Source: Thermoplasmata archaeon
Lineage (GTDB): Archaea > Thermoplasmatota > Thermoplasmata > Lutacidiplasmatales > UBA184
DNA: 64,000 bases
Reading direction: 5' to 3'
Assembly: GCA_022750435.1 (NCBI GenBank)
Contig: JAKIVS010000003.1
Coordinates: 1 to 64,000, forward strand
How positions within the stretch are numbered: position 1 is the first letter of the stretch; every line of letters begins with the position of its first letter. The translations under genes were made by a program, and so were the position numbers. Positions 39,640-47,575 of this stretch are shown here, one piece after another. The notes below the pieces were generated by a model. The model did not search any database and was not told where the DNA came from. It saw only the letters and a list, made by a program, of their open reading frames with translations.

Positions 39640-40730
39640 ACGGAGGCTCCCGGGACGGCCCGCCGGCGAAGGAGGAGATACAGGAAGAACGGCGCCCCGA
39701 CAAACGACGTCGGGATGCCCACGGGAAGCACGATCGGTGGCAGCGCCGTCTGGGCAATGTCCCAGGCGAGGAGGAGGAATCCGGCGCCGACCAGGCCGGC
39801 GAGCGGGACGACGAGCCGGTAGTCCGGACCGACGACCCGCCGGACGATGTGCGGCGAGACGAGGCCGACGAAGCCGATCACCCCCGTGAAGGCGACGGCC
39901 GCGGCGGTCGCGACCGTGGTGAGCAGGACGAGCGTCAGCGTCACCCGTTGGACGGGCACGCCGACGCTCTGCGCCACGTCCTCGCCGAGCTGGAGGAGGT
40001 TGAGCTCACGTCCGAGGAGGCTCAGGACGCCGCCCACGGCGAGCAGCACCCCGAAGAGCAGCGCATCGTGCGTCCAGGTCGCGTCGCTCATCCCTCCGAG
40101 GAGCCAGAAGCTGACCTGCAAGTCGGCGATCGGATTGTACAGAAGGAACGTCGCGAGGAGGGAGGCGAACACCGCCCCCAGTGCGACGCCCGTCAGGACG
40201 AGGGTCTCCGCGGACCGGCGCGCCACCCGACCGACGATGAAGATGACCAGTCCGGGGATCAGGCCTCCGAGGAAGGCGAACGCCGGTAGGGCGAACGCCG
40301 CCTGGGCGACGTCGACGTCGAAGACGAACAGAATCGCGGCGCCCATCGCCGCCCCGGTGGAGAGGCCGAGCAGGTAGGGGTCGGCGAGCGAATTGCGGAA
40401 CACGCCCTGCAACGTCGCGCCCGAGAGTCCGAGGATCGCTCCCGCGGCGAGGGCGAGCAGCATCGCGGGGATCCGTGCCTGCCAGACGATCTCCGCCCAG
40501 ATGCGGCACTGGTTCGCGGAAACGTGGATCCCGGGACAAGCTCCCGGCGAGGAGACGGGACCCGGGCCGTGCGCGAGGATTCCCAGGCTCGACTCGACGG
40601 GGATCGGGACGGGGCCGATCAGCGGAGAGACGAGGACCAGGGCCACGCCGCCGAGCAGGAGCAGCGCGCCCAGCCACCGCCTCCGGGAACCCCCGGCCGG
40701 GGCGGCGCCCCCGGCACGCCCCCGGGGCAT
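39636..40730 (-). CDS. ABC transporter permease, BtuC/FecCD type
   Basis: Integral membrane permease of the FecCD family, 364 residues with about ten predicted helices. Family signatures include RIPAMLLALAAGAILGLSGA, LQGVFRNSLADPYLLGLSTG and the C-terminal IGFVGLVSPHIVRRVVGPD, which contacts the ATPase. An external loop after the first helix holds a disulfide-capable pair (GACPG and NQCRIW). It lies between the ATPase (overlapping by 4 nt) and the substrate-binding protein (adjacent, no gap) in one minus-strand operon. Confidence 0.92.
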   Translation of the reverse strand: MPRGRAGGAAPAGGSRRRWLGALLLLGGVALVLVSPLIGPVPIPVESSLGILAHGPGPVSSPGACPGIHVSANQCRIWAEIVWQARIPAMLLALAAGAILGLSGATLQGVFRNSLADPYLLGLSTGAAMGAAILFVFDVDVAQAAFALPAFAFLGGLIPGLVIFIVGRVARRSAETLVLTGVALGAVFASLLATFLLYNPIADLQVSFWLLGGMSDATWTHDALLFGVLLAVGGVLSLLGRELNLLQLGEDVAQSVGVPVQRVTLTLVLLTTVATAAAVAFTGVIGFVGLVSPHIVRRVVGPDYRLVVPLAGLVGAGFLLLAWDIAQTALPPIVLPVGIPTSFVGAPFFLYLLLRRRAVPGASV

Positions 40731-41816
40731 CTACGGGGAGGTCTGGAGCGTCGGCTGGAGCCAGTACTCAAGCAACGGCAAGGTGAGGATCATCGACGGA
40801 TCCGCCTCCGTGATCGCCGTCACGTCGATGGCGTGGACCGAACCGTTCAACTGGCTCCAGTACGGCGCCGCCGTCCAGTTCTGGACCGTCTCACCACTCA
40901 CGAGTTGGGGGTCGTTCCAACTGGTCCCGTAGATCACCACGGCCGGCTCATCGTTGAGGACCACCGTCGCGTTCATCTCGAAATAGGTGAGGGGGGCGCT
41001 GCCGGCGACGTTGGAACCGCCGGCGAGCTCGATCAGCGACTCGCCGAAGGTCCCCGGACCGTAGGTGTAGTACCCGCCGGTGTCGAAGTAGTAGGTCAGG
41101 AGCGCGCTCGGGACCGGGTCGCCGTTGTCCGAGAGATTCGTGTCGAGGTTGGAGGCGTTCGTGAGCGCGCCATCGAGCGAAACCTCGAGGGGGAGCGCCA
41201 TCGTGTTCCCGGGGTACATGGACGCCACGAGCGCGACGTCCCCGACGATGCCCTGGAGGCCGTTCGGTGCGAGAATCACGACCGGGAGCCCGTAGGTCGC
41301 CGTGAGCATCGTCACGTCGGCCGCGGAGGTGATCGTGCTCGCGAGGACGAGCCCGGGCGTATCGTTGGCCACGGCCTGGCCGTCGAGGGTCGGGTAGTCG
41401 TTGATGCACAAGCCGGGCGTGAGGTCCCAGAGCGAGGTCTGGTTCGGGGAGTAGGCGCTGAGCAGGCCATACTCCGTCGGTGCGCACCCGAGTCCCACCA
41501 CGTCGGCCCGGAGGCCGAGGCGATAGACAATGTCGAGAATGCTGGGGGCGAGCACGACGATCCGTGAAGCGTTCAGCGGCACGGTGACGCGGCGGCCGAG
41601 GTCGTCGACGATCGTCTCGGTGGTCGGACCCGTCGACTTGGGGTTGGTCGTGTTGTTCTGGGCGATGTGGGCCGCGGGGGTCGTCCGGATCGGATGGAAC
41701 TCGAAGTACGCCGCGGTGCCGGCGATTGCGACGCCCGCGACGACCAGCATCGCCACGACGAAGACGGCGGGCGCGACGCGGGCCGCCGGGGGGGCGGACG
41801 ACGGATTCAACGTCAT
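40731..41816 (-). CDS. ABC transporter substrate-binding protein, BtuF type, membrane-anchored
   Basis: Class III periplasmic-binding-like protein of 361 residues, anchored by an N-terminal helix (about 16-38, AVFVVAMLVVAGVAIAGTA) with no lipobox cysteine. The family entry is VDDLGRRVTVPLNASRIVVL, followed by APSILDIVYRLGLRADVVGL, with GESLIELAGGSNVAG and VVIYGTSW in the C-lobe. Ligand candidates are cobalamin, heme or ferric chelates; the sequence does not decide between them. Sequons (NNTTN, NAS, NWT) suggest extracellular glycosylation. It is the promoter-proximal gene of the importer operon. Confidence 0.9.
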   Translation of the reverse strand: MTLNPSSAPPAARVAPAVFVVAMLVVAGVAIAGTAAYFEFHPIRTTPAAHIAQNNTTNPKSTGPTTETIVDDLGRRVTVPLNASRIVVLAPSILDIVYRLGLRADVVGLGCAPTEYGLLSAYSPNQTSLWDLTPGLCINDYPTLDGQAVANDTPGLVLASTITSAADVTMLTATYGLPVVILAPNGLQGIVGDVALVASMYPGNTMALPLEVSLDGALTNASNLDTNLSDNGDPVPSALLTYYFDTGGYYTYGPGTFGESLIELAGGSNVAGSAPLTYFEMNATVVLNDEPAVVIYGTSWNDPQLVSGETVQNWTAAPYWSQLNGSVHAIDVTAITEADPSMILTLPLLEYWLQPTLQTSP

Positions 41817-41836
41817 TAGATTCGAGACAAACAGCG

Positions 41837-41845
41837 TTTACATAA
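41837..41845 (-). promoter_or_regulatory. TATA box of the BtuFCD-type importer operon
   Basis: On the minus strand TTATGTAAA lies 21-29 nt upstream of the ATG at 41816, so the transcript is predicted to be leaderless. It stands out in a GC-rich 117-bp gap shared with the divergent tRNA gene. Confidence 0.6.
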
Positions 41846-41895
41846 GGGTTGTGCGAGCGGCGCGCGCCGACCACGGCGCGGGCGTCCGCCCGACG

Positions 41896-41906
41896 AAAAA
41901 GGATAT
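41896..41906 (+). promoter_or_regulatory. TATA-like promoter element of tRNA-Trp
   Basis: AAAAAGGATAT ends 27 nt before the first base of the tRNA, the expected position for an archaeal TATA box. Confidence 0.5.
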
Positions 41907-41933
41907 CTGCCCGACCCCTCCGGGGGAGTCGGA

Positions 41934-42093
41934 GGGAGCATAGGCTAACTTGGCAGACCAGCGGGCTCCAGTCAGGGCTGCGACCTCGCGGCCCTGGAGA
42001 TAGGGTCTGCGGAGGGGCGCTTGCGCCCCGATGACGAGTGACTGGAGCGCGCGGAGAGACCCGCATATGGGGGTTCAAATCCCCCTGCTCCCA
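41934..42093 (+). tRNA. trnW: tRNA-Trp(CCA) with an 87-nt intron
   Basis: The acceptor stem GGGAGCA (41934-41940) pairs with TGCTCCC (42086-42092); discriminator A at 42093; CCA is not encoded. The D arm has G18G19 at 41952-41953 with a C12/A23 mismatch and a G-U pair. The anticodon stem GCGGG (41961-41965) pairs with CCCGC (42060-42064), giving the loop C-T-C-C-A-G-A with anticodon CCA at 41968-41970. The T arm is GGGGG-TTCAAAT-CCCCC (42069-42085). The intron sits at the canonical 37/38 position (41972-42058). CTCC (41966-41969) pairs with GGAG (42053-42056), leaving 3-nt bulges AGT and AGA, a bulge-helix with the outer helix intact but no convincing inner helix. Confidence 0.95.
41972..42058 (+). 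ncRNA. tRNA-Trp intron with candidate box C/D-type guide
   Basis: The intron contains a 9-bp hairpin (41975-41994) and a 7-bp hairpin with TT loop (42014-42029). Next come ATGACGA at 42031-42037, one mismatch from a C box (RUGAUGA), and TGACTGGAGC at 42039-42048, perfectly complementary to the anticodon-loop/junction sequence 41965-41974. Euryarchaeal tRNA-Trp introns are known to act as box C/D RNAs guiding 2'-O-methylation of C34. Here the base opposite C34 is the fifth before 42050, where a D' box should start, but that tetranucleotide (CGCG) is degenerate. No convincing terminal D box is seen. Confidence 0.5.
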
Positions 42094-42172
42094 CCCCCTT
42101 CCCCACCGACCCACCGACGGGGACCACCCTTCCCCCCCGGCGTCCGCCCGACGGGTTTTGTTCCGAAGGTCG

Positions 42173-42178
42173 TATAGA
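42173..42178 (+). promoter_or_regulatory. TATA box upstream of the VOC-flippase pair
   Basis: TATAGA is centred about 26 nt upstream of the GTG at 42201, predicting a leaderless or very short-leader transcript. The preceding 42094-42170 shows no gene. Confidence 0.5.
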
Positions 42179-42200
42179 GTGGCTTGCGTGGGGAACGGAG

Positions 42201-42602
42201 GTGCTCGAGTACACCGGGATCCGCGTCCGCGACCTCGAGCGGTCCCGGCGGTTCTACACCGCCGGACTCGGCCTCGTGGCGGGCCGGACCGGTCGCATGG
42301 CGGCGGGCGGCGTGTGGCTGGAGCTCACCGACCCGCAGAGCCGGGCAGTCCTCGAATTGAACCTCTACCCCGACCAACCACCGTATCGGGAGGGGGACGA
42401 GCTCGACCACCTGGGCTTCCTGGTCCCGAATCTCGATGAGTCCGTCCGAACTTTGACCGAGCTGGGCGCCCGGGTCCGGATTCCGGCGTTTCGCGAGGGG
42501 CAACATCGACTCGCGTTCCTCTCCGACCCCGACGGGGTCTGGATCGAGCTCTCCGAGCAGATCTCCTCCGATGAGCCCCCGACCTCCCAAGCGGTGGAGT
42601 AA
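42201..42602 (+). CDS. VOC (glyoxalase/bleomycin-resistance) superfamily protein
   Basis: Single VOC-fold protein of 133 residues built of two beta-alpha-beta-beta-beta units. It begins LEYTGIRVRDLERSRRFYTA; the metal-ligand positions of the fold correspond to GIRV (usually His), AVLELNLYP (Glu), DHLGFLV (His) and GVWIELSEQ (Glu). The first His position appears substituted (Gly-Ile), so activity as a glyoxalase I is uncertain. It may be a methylmalonyl-CoA epimerase-like or dioxygenase-like enzyme. GTG start, preceded by GGGGAACGGAG. It overlaps the downstream membrane gene by 32 nt. Confidence 0.85.
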   Translation: MLEYTGIRVRDLERSRRFYTAGLGLVAGRTGRMAAGGVWLELTDPQSRAVLELNLYPDQPPYREGDELDHLGFLVPNLDESVRTLTELGARVRIPAFREGQHRLAFLSDPDGVWIELSEQISSDEPPTSQAVE

Positions 42603-44295
42603 GTCCGCGGCCGTGCCGGATCCCCCTCTCGCTTCCGGCCCGCCCTCGTCGCCCGGCCCCGAGGGCAACGGAGGGTACCAACCCTCCGCGAGGTTCTCCC
42701 GAATCTTTGGGAAACCGGCGGCGCCCCCGCCGACCCAGCACGAGCCGCCGGTCCACAAGGGGCTCGGCCGCTCGTCGTTCGGCGTCTTCTTCCTCACGAC
42801 GCTCATCCAGGTGCTGGGGGTCCTTTCGACCCTCATCGTCGCGAAGACCTTCCTCATGCGAGGGGTCTCGCCCGGGACGCCGGCCGGACTCACGATCTGG
42901 GGGGAGATCGTCTTCTTCCTGCTGATCGCGTCGTCGATCAATTGGCTCGGCGACCTCCGCGTGGGGTCGGCCTACACGTACTATGTCTCCCGAGGCCAGC
43001 CCGCCCGCGAACTGACCGGGACCTACCTGGCGCTTCGCCTCATCCTCGTCGGGGCCATCGGCCTCGCGATCCTGCCGGCCACGTACTTCCTTGGGGGGAG
43101 CCTGGGATTCTCGTACTCGGGCACGACCTACCTGTCCCTCGGGCTGTTCCTGCTGCTCCCGGTCCTCTGGACCCCGTGGATGGTCGTTTCCCAATTGCGC
43201 ATCGCGCGCGGCCATTCCATCGAGGCCCAGTACCCGCAATTGGTCGAGGTCCTCGTCCGAACCGTCGCGATCATCGCCATCGTGTTCCTCAACCCCGGTC
43301 TGCTCGGGTTCACCATCGCGTTCGCGATCGGGGGCGTCGCGTCCTTCGCGTACTGTCTCCCCGAGACGTGGCGCGAGATGAGCGCCCCCGCCCGAGCGCG
43401 CGCGGTGCAACTGTTGCGCTACTCCTGGCCCCTGATGGGGAGCCTGATGTTCCAGTTCCTCGCGTCGAATGCGCCGCCCTTCTTCGTGACGGGTCTGCTC
43501 CGGGACCCCCGGCTCTTCGCCGTCTTCTCGTGGGACAATGGGTGGCGCATCCTATTGCTCTCGGTTCCGAGCGCGGTCGTCCTCCCGTTGTTCCCGTATC
43601 TGGCCAGTTTCCACGCCCGCGGCGACTACGCCCTCGTCCAGCGAAAGACGTGGGAGGCCCTTCGGTTCACGGCGATGATCGTCCTTCCGGTCGCCCTCGC
43701 TATCGTCACCTACCGTGTCCCCATCCCGAACCTGCTGACCACGGCCCAAATCGCCCAGTTGGGATCGACGACGCTCGCCCTCCTCGCCATCTCGGCGATT
43801 CCCCTCGGCCTCAGTCAGGTGATCGGCACATCGCTCAACTCCATCGGCTACCAGCGACTCGAGCTGTACATCTCGGCGACCATCGTCGGGGCGATGGTCG
43901 CCTCGACGGTCGTCCTGTACGAGATCTTCCCGGTCCTGGCCTCGGTGGCCGCCGGCGTCCTCGTCGGGTCCTGCGCGGCGCTCGCTCTGAACACGTACTT
44001 CATGGAACACCTCCTGAAAGTCCGCATTCGCGTGGTGCCGATCGCCCGGATCTCCGCGGCGGCCGTCGCCGCGTTCCTGATCATGTCGTCCCTGAATCGG
44101 TTCGTCGACCCGAACCACTGGTGGATCCTCGGAACATTCCTCGTACTCGGGTTCGTCGTGTACGGCCTGGTCCTCTCGGCCATCGGGGAACTCACGAAGG
44201 CGGACCTGCTCACCATCACCGGAGCCATGGGCCTCCCCGACCGACTGGCCCAGTTCCTCGGCCACCTATGCTGGCGCGACGCCCCCCCGCCGTAA
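42571..44295 (+). CDS. Polysaccharide flippase-like membrane protein (Wzx/MATE-like)
   Basis: Integral membrane protein of 574 residues with about 12-14 predicted helices, resembling lipid-linked oligosaccharide flippases of the MOP superfamily. A Pro/Ser-rich cytoplasmic extension of about 70 residues precedes the first helix (FFLTTLIQVLGVLSTLIVA). Others include GAIGLAILPATYFLGG and TVAIIAIVFLNPGLLGFTIA. PSAVVLPLFPYLASFH and the later GTSLNSIGYQRLELYI resemble the polysaccharide-synthesis C-terminal region. It may export lipid-linked glycans for the heavily sequon-bearing surface proteins; that link is inference. ATG 42571 overlaps the VOC gene. Confidence 0.8.
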   Translation: MSPRPPKRWSKSAAVPDPPLASGPPSSPGPEGNGGYQPSARFSRIFGKPAAPPPTQHEPPVHKGLGRSSFGVFFLTTLIQVLGVLSTLIVAKTFLMRGVSPGTPAGLTIWGEIVFFLLIASSINWLGDLRVGSAYTYYVSRGQPARELTGTYLALRLILVGAIGLAILPATYFLGGSLGFSYSGTTYLSLGLFLLLPVLWTPWMVVSQLRIARGHSIEAQYPQLVEVLVRTVAIIAIVFLNPGLLGFTIAFAIGGVASFAYCLPETWREMSAPARARAVQLLRYSWPLMGSLMFQFLASNAPPFFVTGLLRDPRLFAVFSWDNGWRILLLSVPSAVVLPLFPYLASFHARGDYALVQRKTWEALRFTAMIVLPVALAIVTYRVPIPNLLTTAQIAQLGSTTLALLAISAIPLGLSQVIGTSLNSIGYQRLELYISATIVGAMVASTVVLYEIFPVLASVAAGVLVGSCAALALNTYFMEHLLKVRIRVVPIARISAAAVAAFLIMSSLNRFVDPNHWWILGTFLVLGFVVYGLVLSAIGELTKADLLTITGAMGLPDRLAQFLGHLCWRDAPPP

Positions 44296-44298
44296 GGG

Positions 44299-45237
44299 CT
44301 ACGGTGGCGGCCGACCCGGGGCGCGCAGAGCCCGGACGGCGACCGCGACCAGGGCGTCGATCAGCTTCGGGTCGGCGTTCGGCTCCGGGACCCTCCGGTA
44401 GACGAGGCCGAGGTCCTCGGCGAACCTCCGGACGACGACGTCCAAGTCGTAGAGCACCTCCAAATGGTCGAACACGAACCCGAAGCTCGCGACGACGTGG
44501 GTCCTCGCCCCCTTCGCCTTCCACCGCCGCATCTGCTCGGTGATGTCCGGTCCGAGCCAGGGCTCCGTGTCGTTGCCGGCGCTTTGGAAGGTGAATTCCC
44601 AACGCGCGAGCGACGCCGCCCCCGCGATCGCGTCCGCGGTCGCGCGGACGATCCCGGGGTACGGGTCGCCCTGGTCGGCATGCGTCTTCGGAAGGCTGTG
44701 CGCCGATAGGTGCACCACGGCGGTCGGGTCGGCCGCCTCGGCGAGTGCCGTCCGGATCGCCCCGGCCCAGAACTCGATGAGCGACGGTTCGAGATTCCAT
44801 CCCGGCGCCAGCTCGACCGAGATCGGTCGGGGGGCCGCCGCCGCGCCGGCCGCTAGGGCTGTGCGGTACGGCTCCAGGACCCAGGTAGAGGCGTACGGGG
44901 AGAGCGGGACGGCGACGAGGCGGGTGACGCCGTCCCGGCTCGCGTGGGGAATCACCTCCGAAACGTTCGGGTGCCAGTGTTTCGTTCCGAGGTAGACCGG
45001 GACGCCGGGCGCCTCCCGGGCCAATCGTCCCGCCACGCCGTCCCGGACCTTCGCGAGAATGGCGGCCTGCGGCGAACCCCCGATGAGCGCGTACCGACGC
45101 TCGTACTCGCGAACCAGCTCCGTCGTCGGGGGGTGATGGAGAATCTCGGCGAGGTACCCGGGCAGGTCCGCCGGCCCCGCCGGGCTGCCGTACCCCATCA
45201 GAAGCACTCCGGTGGCCCCGGCCCCGTTCGTGCTCAC
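44299..45237 (-). CDS. hemH: Ferrochelatase (probably coproporphyrin type, CpfC-like)
   Basis: Inserts Fe2+ into a porphyrin, 312 residues. The N-terminus GVLLMGYGSPAGPADLPGYL resembles the AYGTP motif of coproporphyrin ferrochelatases rather than the N-L-G-x-P of protoporphyrin enzymes. The catalytic His lies in VVHLSAHSLPKTH, and FTFQSAGNDTEPWLGPDITE carries the conserved Glu region. PLSPYAS, PGWN and HVVASFGFVFDHLEVLYDLD also match. It is the last gene of the heme operon. The GTG start overlaps the hemE stop (GTGA). The companion hemQ in the same operon supports the coproporphyrin-dependent pathway. Confidence 0.92.
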   Translation of the reverse strand: MSTNGAGATGVLLMGYGSPAGPADLPGYLAEILHHPPTTELVREYERRYALIGGSPQAAILAKVRDGVAGRLAREAPGVPVYLGTKHWHPNVSEVIPHASRDGVTRLVAVPLSPYASTWVLEPYRTALAAGAAAAPRPISVELAPGWNLEPSLIEFWAGAIRTALAEAADPTAVVHLSAHSLPKTHADQGDPYPGIVRATADAIAGAASLARWEFTFQSAGNDTEPWLGPDITEQMRRWKAKGARTHVVASFGFVFDHLEVLYDLDVVVRRFAEDLGLVYRRVPEPNADPKLIDALVAVAVRALRAPGRPPP

Positions 45238-46265
45238 GCCCGCGCTTCCCCTTCCCGATGCACGAGCTCGACGAGCGCCTCGATGCGGCCGGGTTCGGTC
45301 TGAGGCAGGACGCCGTGCCCTAAGTTGAAGACGTGGGAACGACGGTCCGGAATCTCGGCGAGGACCTCCCGCGCCTCGCGGGCGACCGTCGCCGGGTCCG
45401 CGAGGAGGGCGGCCGGATCGAGGTTCCCTTGCAGGGCGACACGGTCGCCGACCTCGCGACGGACCCGGGAGAGCGGCAGGCGGTGGTCGACCCCAAGCGC
45501 GGTGGACCCCAAGGAGCCGAGGGACGGCACCAGGTGGGCGGAGCTGGTGGAGAAGTAGATCGTCGGGAGATGCGTGTCGCCGAGGGCGTCGAACACCGAC
45601 CGGACGACGGGAGCGACGTGCCGCTCGAACTGCCGGACCGACAGCGCTCCGGCCCACGAGTCGAACAGCTGGAGGGCGTGCGCCCCGGCCCTCGCCTGCA
45701 TTCGGAGGTACGCGATCGTGACGTCCCCGAGCACGGCGAGGAGCCGGTCGAACGTCGCGGGATCGGTCTGGAGGAGGCGTCGGGTCTCGAGGAACTCCTT
45801 GGAGGGGGCTCCCTCGATCAGGTACGCGGCGAGCGTGAACGGGGCCCCGGCGAAGCCCAGGATCGGCCGGTCCGGACAGAGCTCGCGGAACCGACGGATC
45901 GCCTCGCCGACGTACCCGACGTCCCGCTCCGGGTCGAACGGGCGCAACCGCTCGACGTCGGCGGGCGAGCGAACCGGACTCGGGACCACCGGCCCGACCC
46001 CGGGGTCGATGCGGAAGTCGACCCCGAGCCCCCCGAACGGGAGCGTAATGTCGGCGAACACCACCCCCGCGTCGACGTCGTACCTCCGGACCGGCTCCAG
46101 CGTCACCTCGGCGGCGAGCGCGGGGGTCCGGGCGATCTCGAGGATGCCGTGCTGGGCCCGCAGGGCGCGGTAGCCCGGGAGGTGTCGACCCGCCTGCCGC
46201 ATGAGCCAGATCGGGGTCGTGTCGACGGGTTCTCCCCGCAAGGCCCGCAGGAGCCGGTCGCGCAT
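45234..46265 (-). CDS. hemE: Uroporphyrinogen III decarboxylase
   Basis: Converts uroporphyrinogen III to coproporphyrinogen III, 343 residues. The N-terminal signature PIWLMRQAGRHLPGYRALR includes the conserved Arg residues that bind substrate carboxylates. FADITLPFGGLGVDF contains the catalytic Asp region. GFAGAPFTLAAYLIEG, GAHALQLFDSWAGAL and HVFNLGHGVLPQTEP are standard HemE blocks. The ATG at 46265 shares one base with the hemL stop (TGATG). Its presence is significant in an archaeon because the siroheme-based heme route does not use HemE. Confidence 0.96.
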   Translation of the reverse strand: MRDRLLRALRGEPVDTTPIWLMRQAGRHLPGYRALRAQHGILEIARTPALAAEVTLEPVRRYDVDAGVVFADITLPFGGLGVDFRIDPGVGPVVPSPVRSPADVERLRPFDPERDVGYVGEAIRRFRELCPDRPILGFAGAPFTLAAYLIEGAPSKEFLETRRLLQTDPATFDRLLAVLGDVTIAYLRMQARAGAHALQLFDSWAGALSVRQFERHVAPVVRSVFDALGDTHLPTIYFSTSSAHLVPSLGSLGSTALGVDHRLPLSRVRREVGDRVALQGNLDPAALLADPATVAREAREVLAEIPDRRSHVFNLGHGVLPQTEPGRIEALVELVHREGEARA

Positions 46266-47575
46266 CACCGCCCTCGCGCCCGGGCGGCCGCGAACCCCCG
46301 ACGCGCGGCCGTGCGGAGCGTTGCGACGTCCCGGGGGCCCATGGCGGCGGAGGCAAACGACGTTTCGAGAGCGGACGGGGGAAGGTAGACGCCGGCCCCC
46401 AGCATCGCGTGGAAGTACCGGGCGTACGCGGCCCGGTCGGTCCGGTTCGCCTCGGCGAGGTTCCGGACCGGGCCGTTCGTGAAGAAGACCGTCAGCATGG
46501 AGCCGACGCGCTGAACGCACCACCTCGGGATCCCCGCGGCCTCGGCCTCCTCCGCCAGGGCCCGTTCCATCGCGGCGGCCGTCCGCTCCAGGCTCGAGAA
46601 GACCCGCGGGACCAGCGCGTCGAGCGTCGTGGCCCCGGCCGCCATGGTGACCGGGTTCCCCGCGAGCGTACCCGCCTGGTAGACCGGGCCGTCGGGGGCC
46701 AGGACGGCCATCACCGTCGAGCTCCCGCCGACCGCCCCGACCGGAAGACCGCCCCCGATCACCTTCCCGAGGGTCACGAGGTCGGCACGCCCCCCGAGTC
46801 GCTCGTGGACGGTCCCGTTGCGGAGCCGGAATCCCGTGATCACCTCGTCCTGGATCGTCAAGGCGCCGGAGGAGCGGGCGATCTTCGAGAGCCCGGCGAG
46901 GAACCCGGGCGCCGGCGGGACGACGCCCATGTTCCCCGCGACGGGTTCGACCACGACGGCGGCGACGTCCTCTCCATGGATCTCGAACAGCCGGCGGACC
47001 GAGTCGAGGTCGTTGTAGGCGGCGACGAGGGTCTCCCCGACGATGGCCGCCGGGACGCCGGCCGAGTCCGGGAGCGAGTGGGTCGCGGCGCCCGAGCCGG
47101 CCTTGGCGAGGAGCCCGTCGGAGTGGCCGTGGTAGCCGCCCTCGAACTTCACGACCTTCCGCCGTCCCGTGAAGCCCCGGGCGACCCGGACGGCGGTCAT
47201 CACGGCCTCCGTGCCGGAGTTCACGAACCGGATCCGCTCGATCGCGGGGCACGCCGCCAGGATCCGCTCCCCGAGTTCGTGCTCCGCCTCGGTCGGGGCG
47301 CCATACGTCAGACCCCGGGTGGCCGCCGCCCGGACCGCCCGCACCACGGCGGGGGGGGCGTGGCCGAGGATCGTCGCCCCCCACGAGTTGACGAGGTCGA
47401 GGTAGCGTCGACCGTCGACGTCGGTGAGGTGGGCCCCGCGACCGGAACGGACGAAGACCGGCGTCCCGCCCACCGCTTGAAACGAACGGACGGGACTATC
47501 GACGCCGCCGACCAGGGTCCGTCGGGCCCGCCGGAACGCCTTCGCCGAGCGCGGCCCAGAGGCGCCGTCGTTCAC
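46265..47575 (-). CDS. hemL: Glutamate-1-semialdehyde 2,1-aminomutase
   Basis: PLP enzyme converting glutamate-1-semialdehyde to 5-aminolevulinate, 436 residues. Landmarks: the N-terminal GGVDSPVRSFQAVGGTP, VNSGTEAVMTAVRVARG, KFEGGYHGHSDGLLAKAGSG, LTIQDEVITGFR, and the PLP lysine (about 271) in VTLGKVIGGGLPVGAVGG. The GTG start at 47575 is chosen because it overlaps the hemQ stop (GTGA) and places the family N-terminus correctly; the frame is open further upstream inside hemQ. Confidence 0.96.
   Translation of the reverse strand: MNDGASGPRSAKAFRRARRTLVGGVDSPVRSFQAVGGTPVFVRSGRGAHLTDVDGRRYLDLVNSWGATILGHAPPAVVRAVRAAATRGLTYGAPTEAEHELGERILAACPAIERIRFVNSGTEAVMTAVRVARGFTGRRKVVKFEGGYHGHSDGLLAKAGSGAATHSLPDSAGVPAAIVGETLVAAYNDLDSVRRLFEIHGEDVAAVVVEPVAGNMGVVPPAPGFLAGLSKIARSSGALTIQDEVITGFRLRNGTVHERLGGRADLVTLGKVIGGGLPVGAVGGSSTVMAVLAPDGPVYQAGTLAGNPVTMAAGATTLDALVPRVFSSLERTAAAMERALAEEAEAAGIPRWCVQRVGSMLTVFFTNGPVRNLAEANRTDRAAYARYFHAMLGAGVYLPPSALETSFASAAMGPRDVATLRTAARRGFAAARARGR

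Noticed and set aside
42001-42010. Second guide in the tRNA-Trp intron targeting position 39
   Set aside because: GGGTCT is complementary to AGACCC at the second exon junction, but no D box follows at the right distance.
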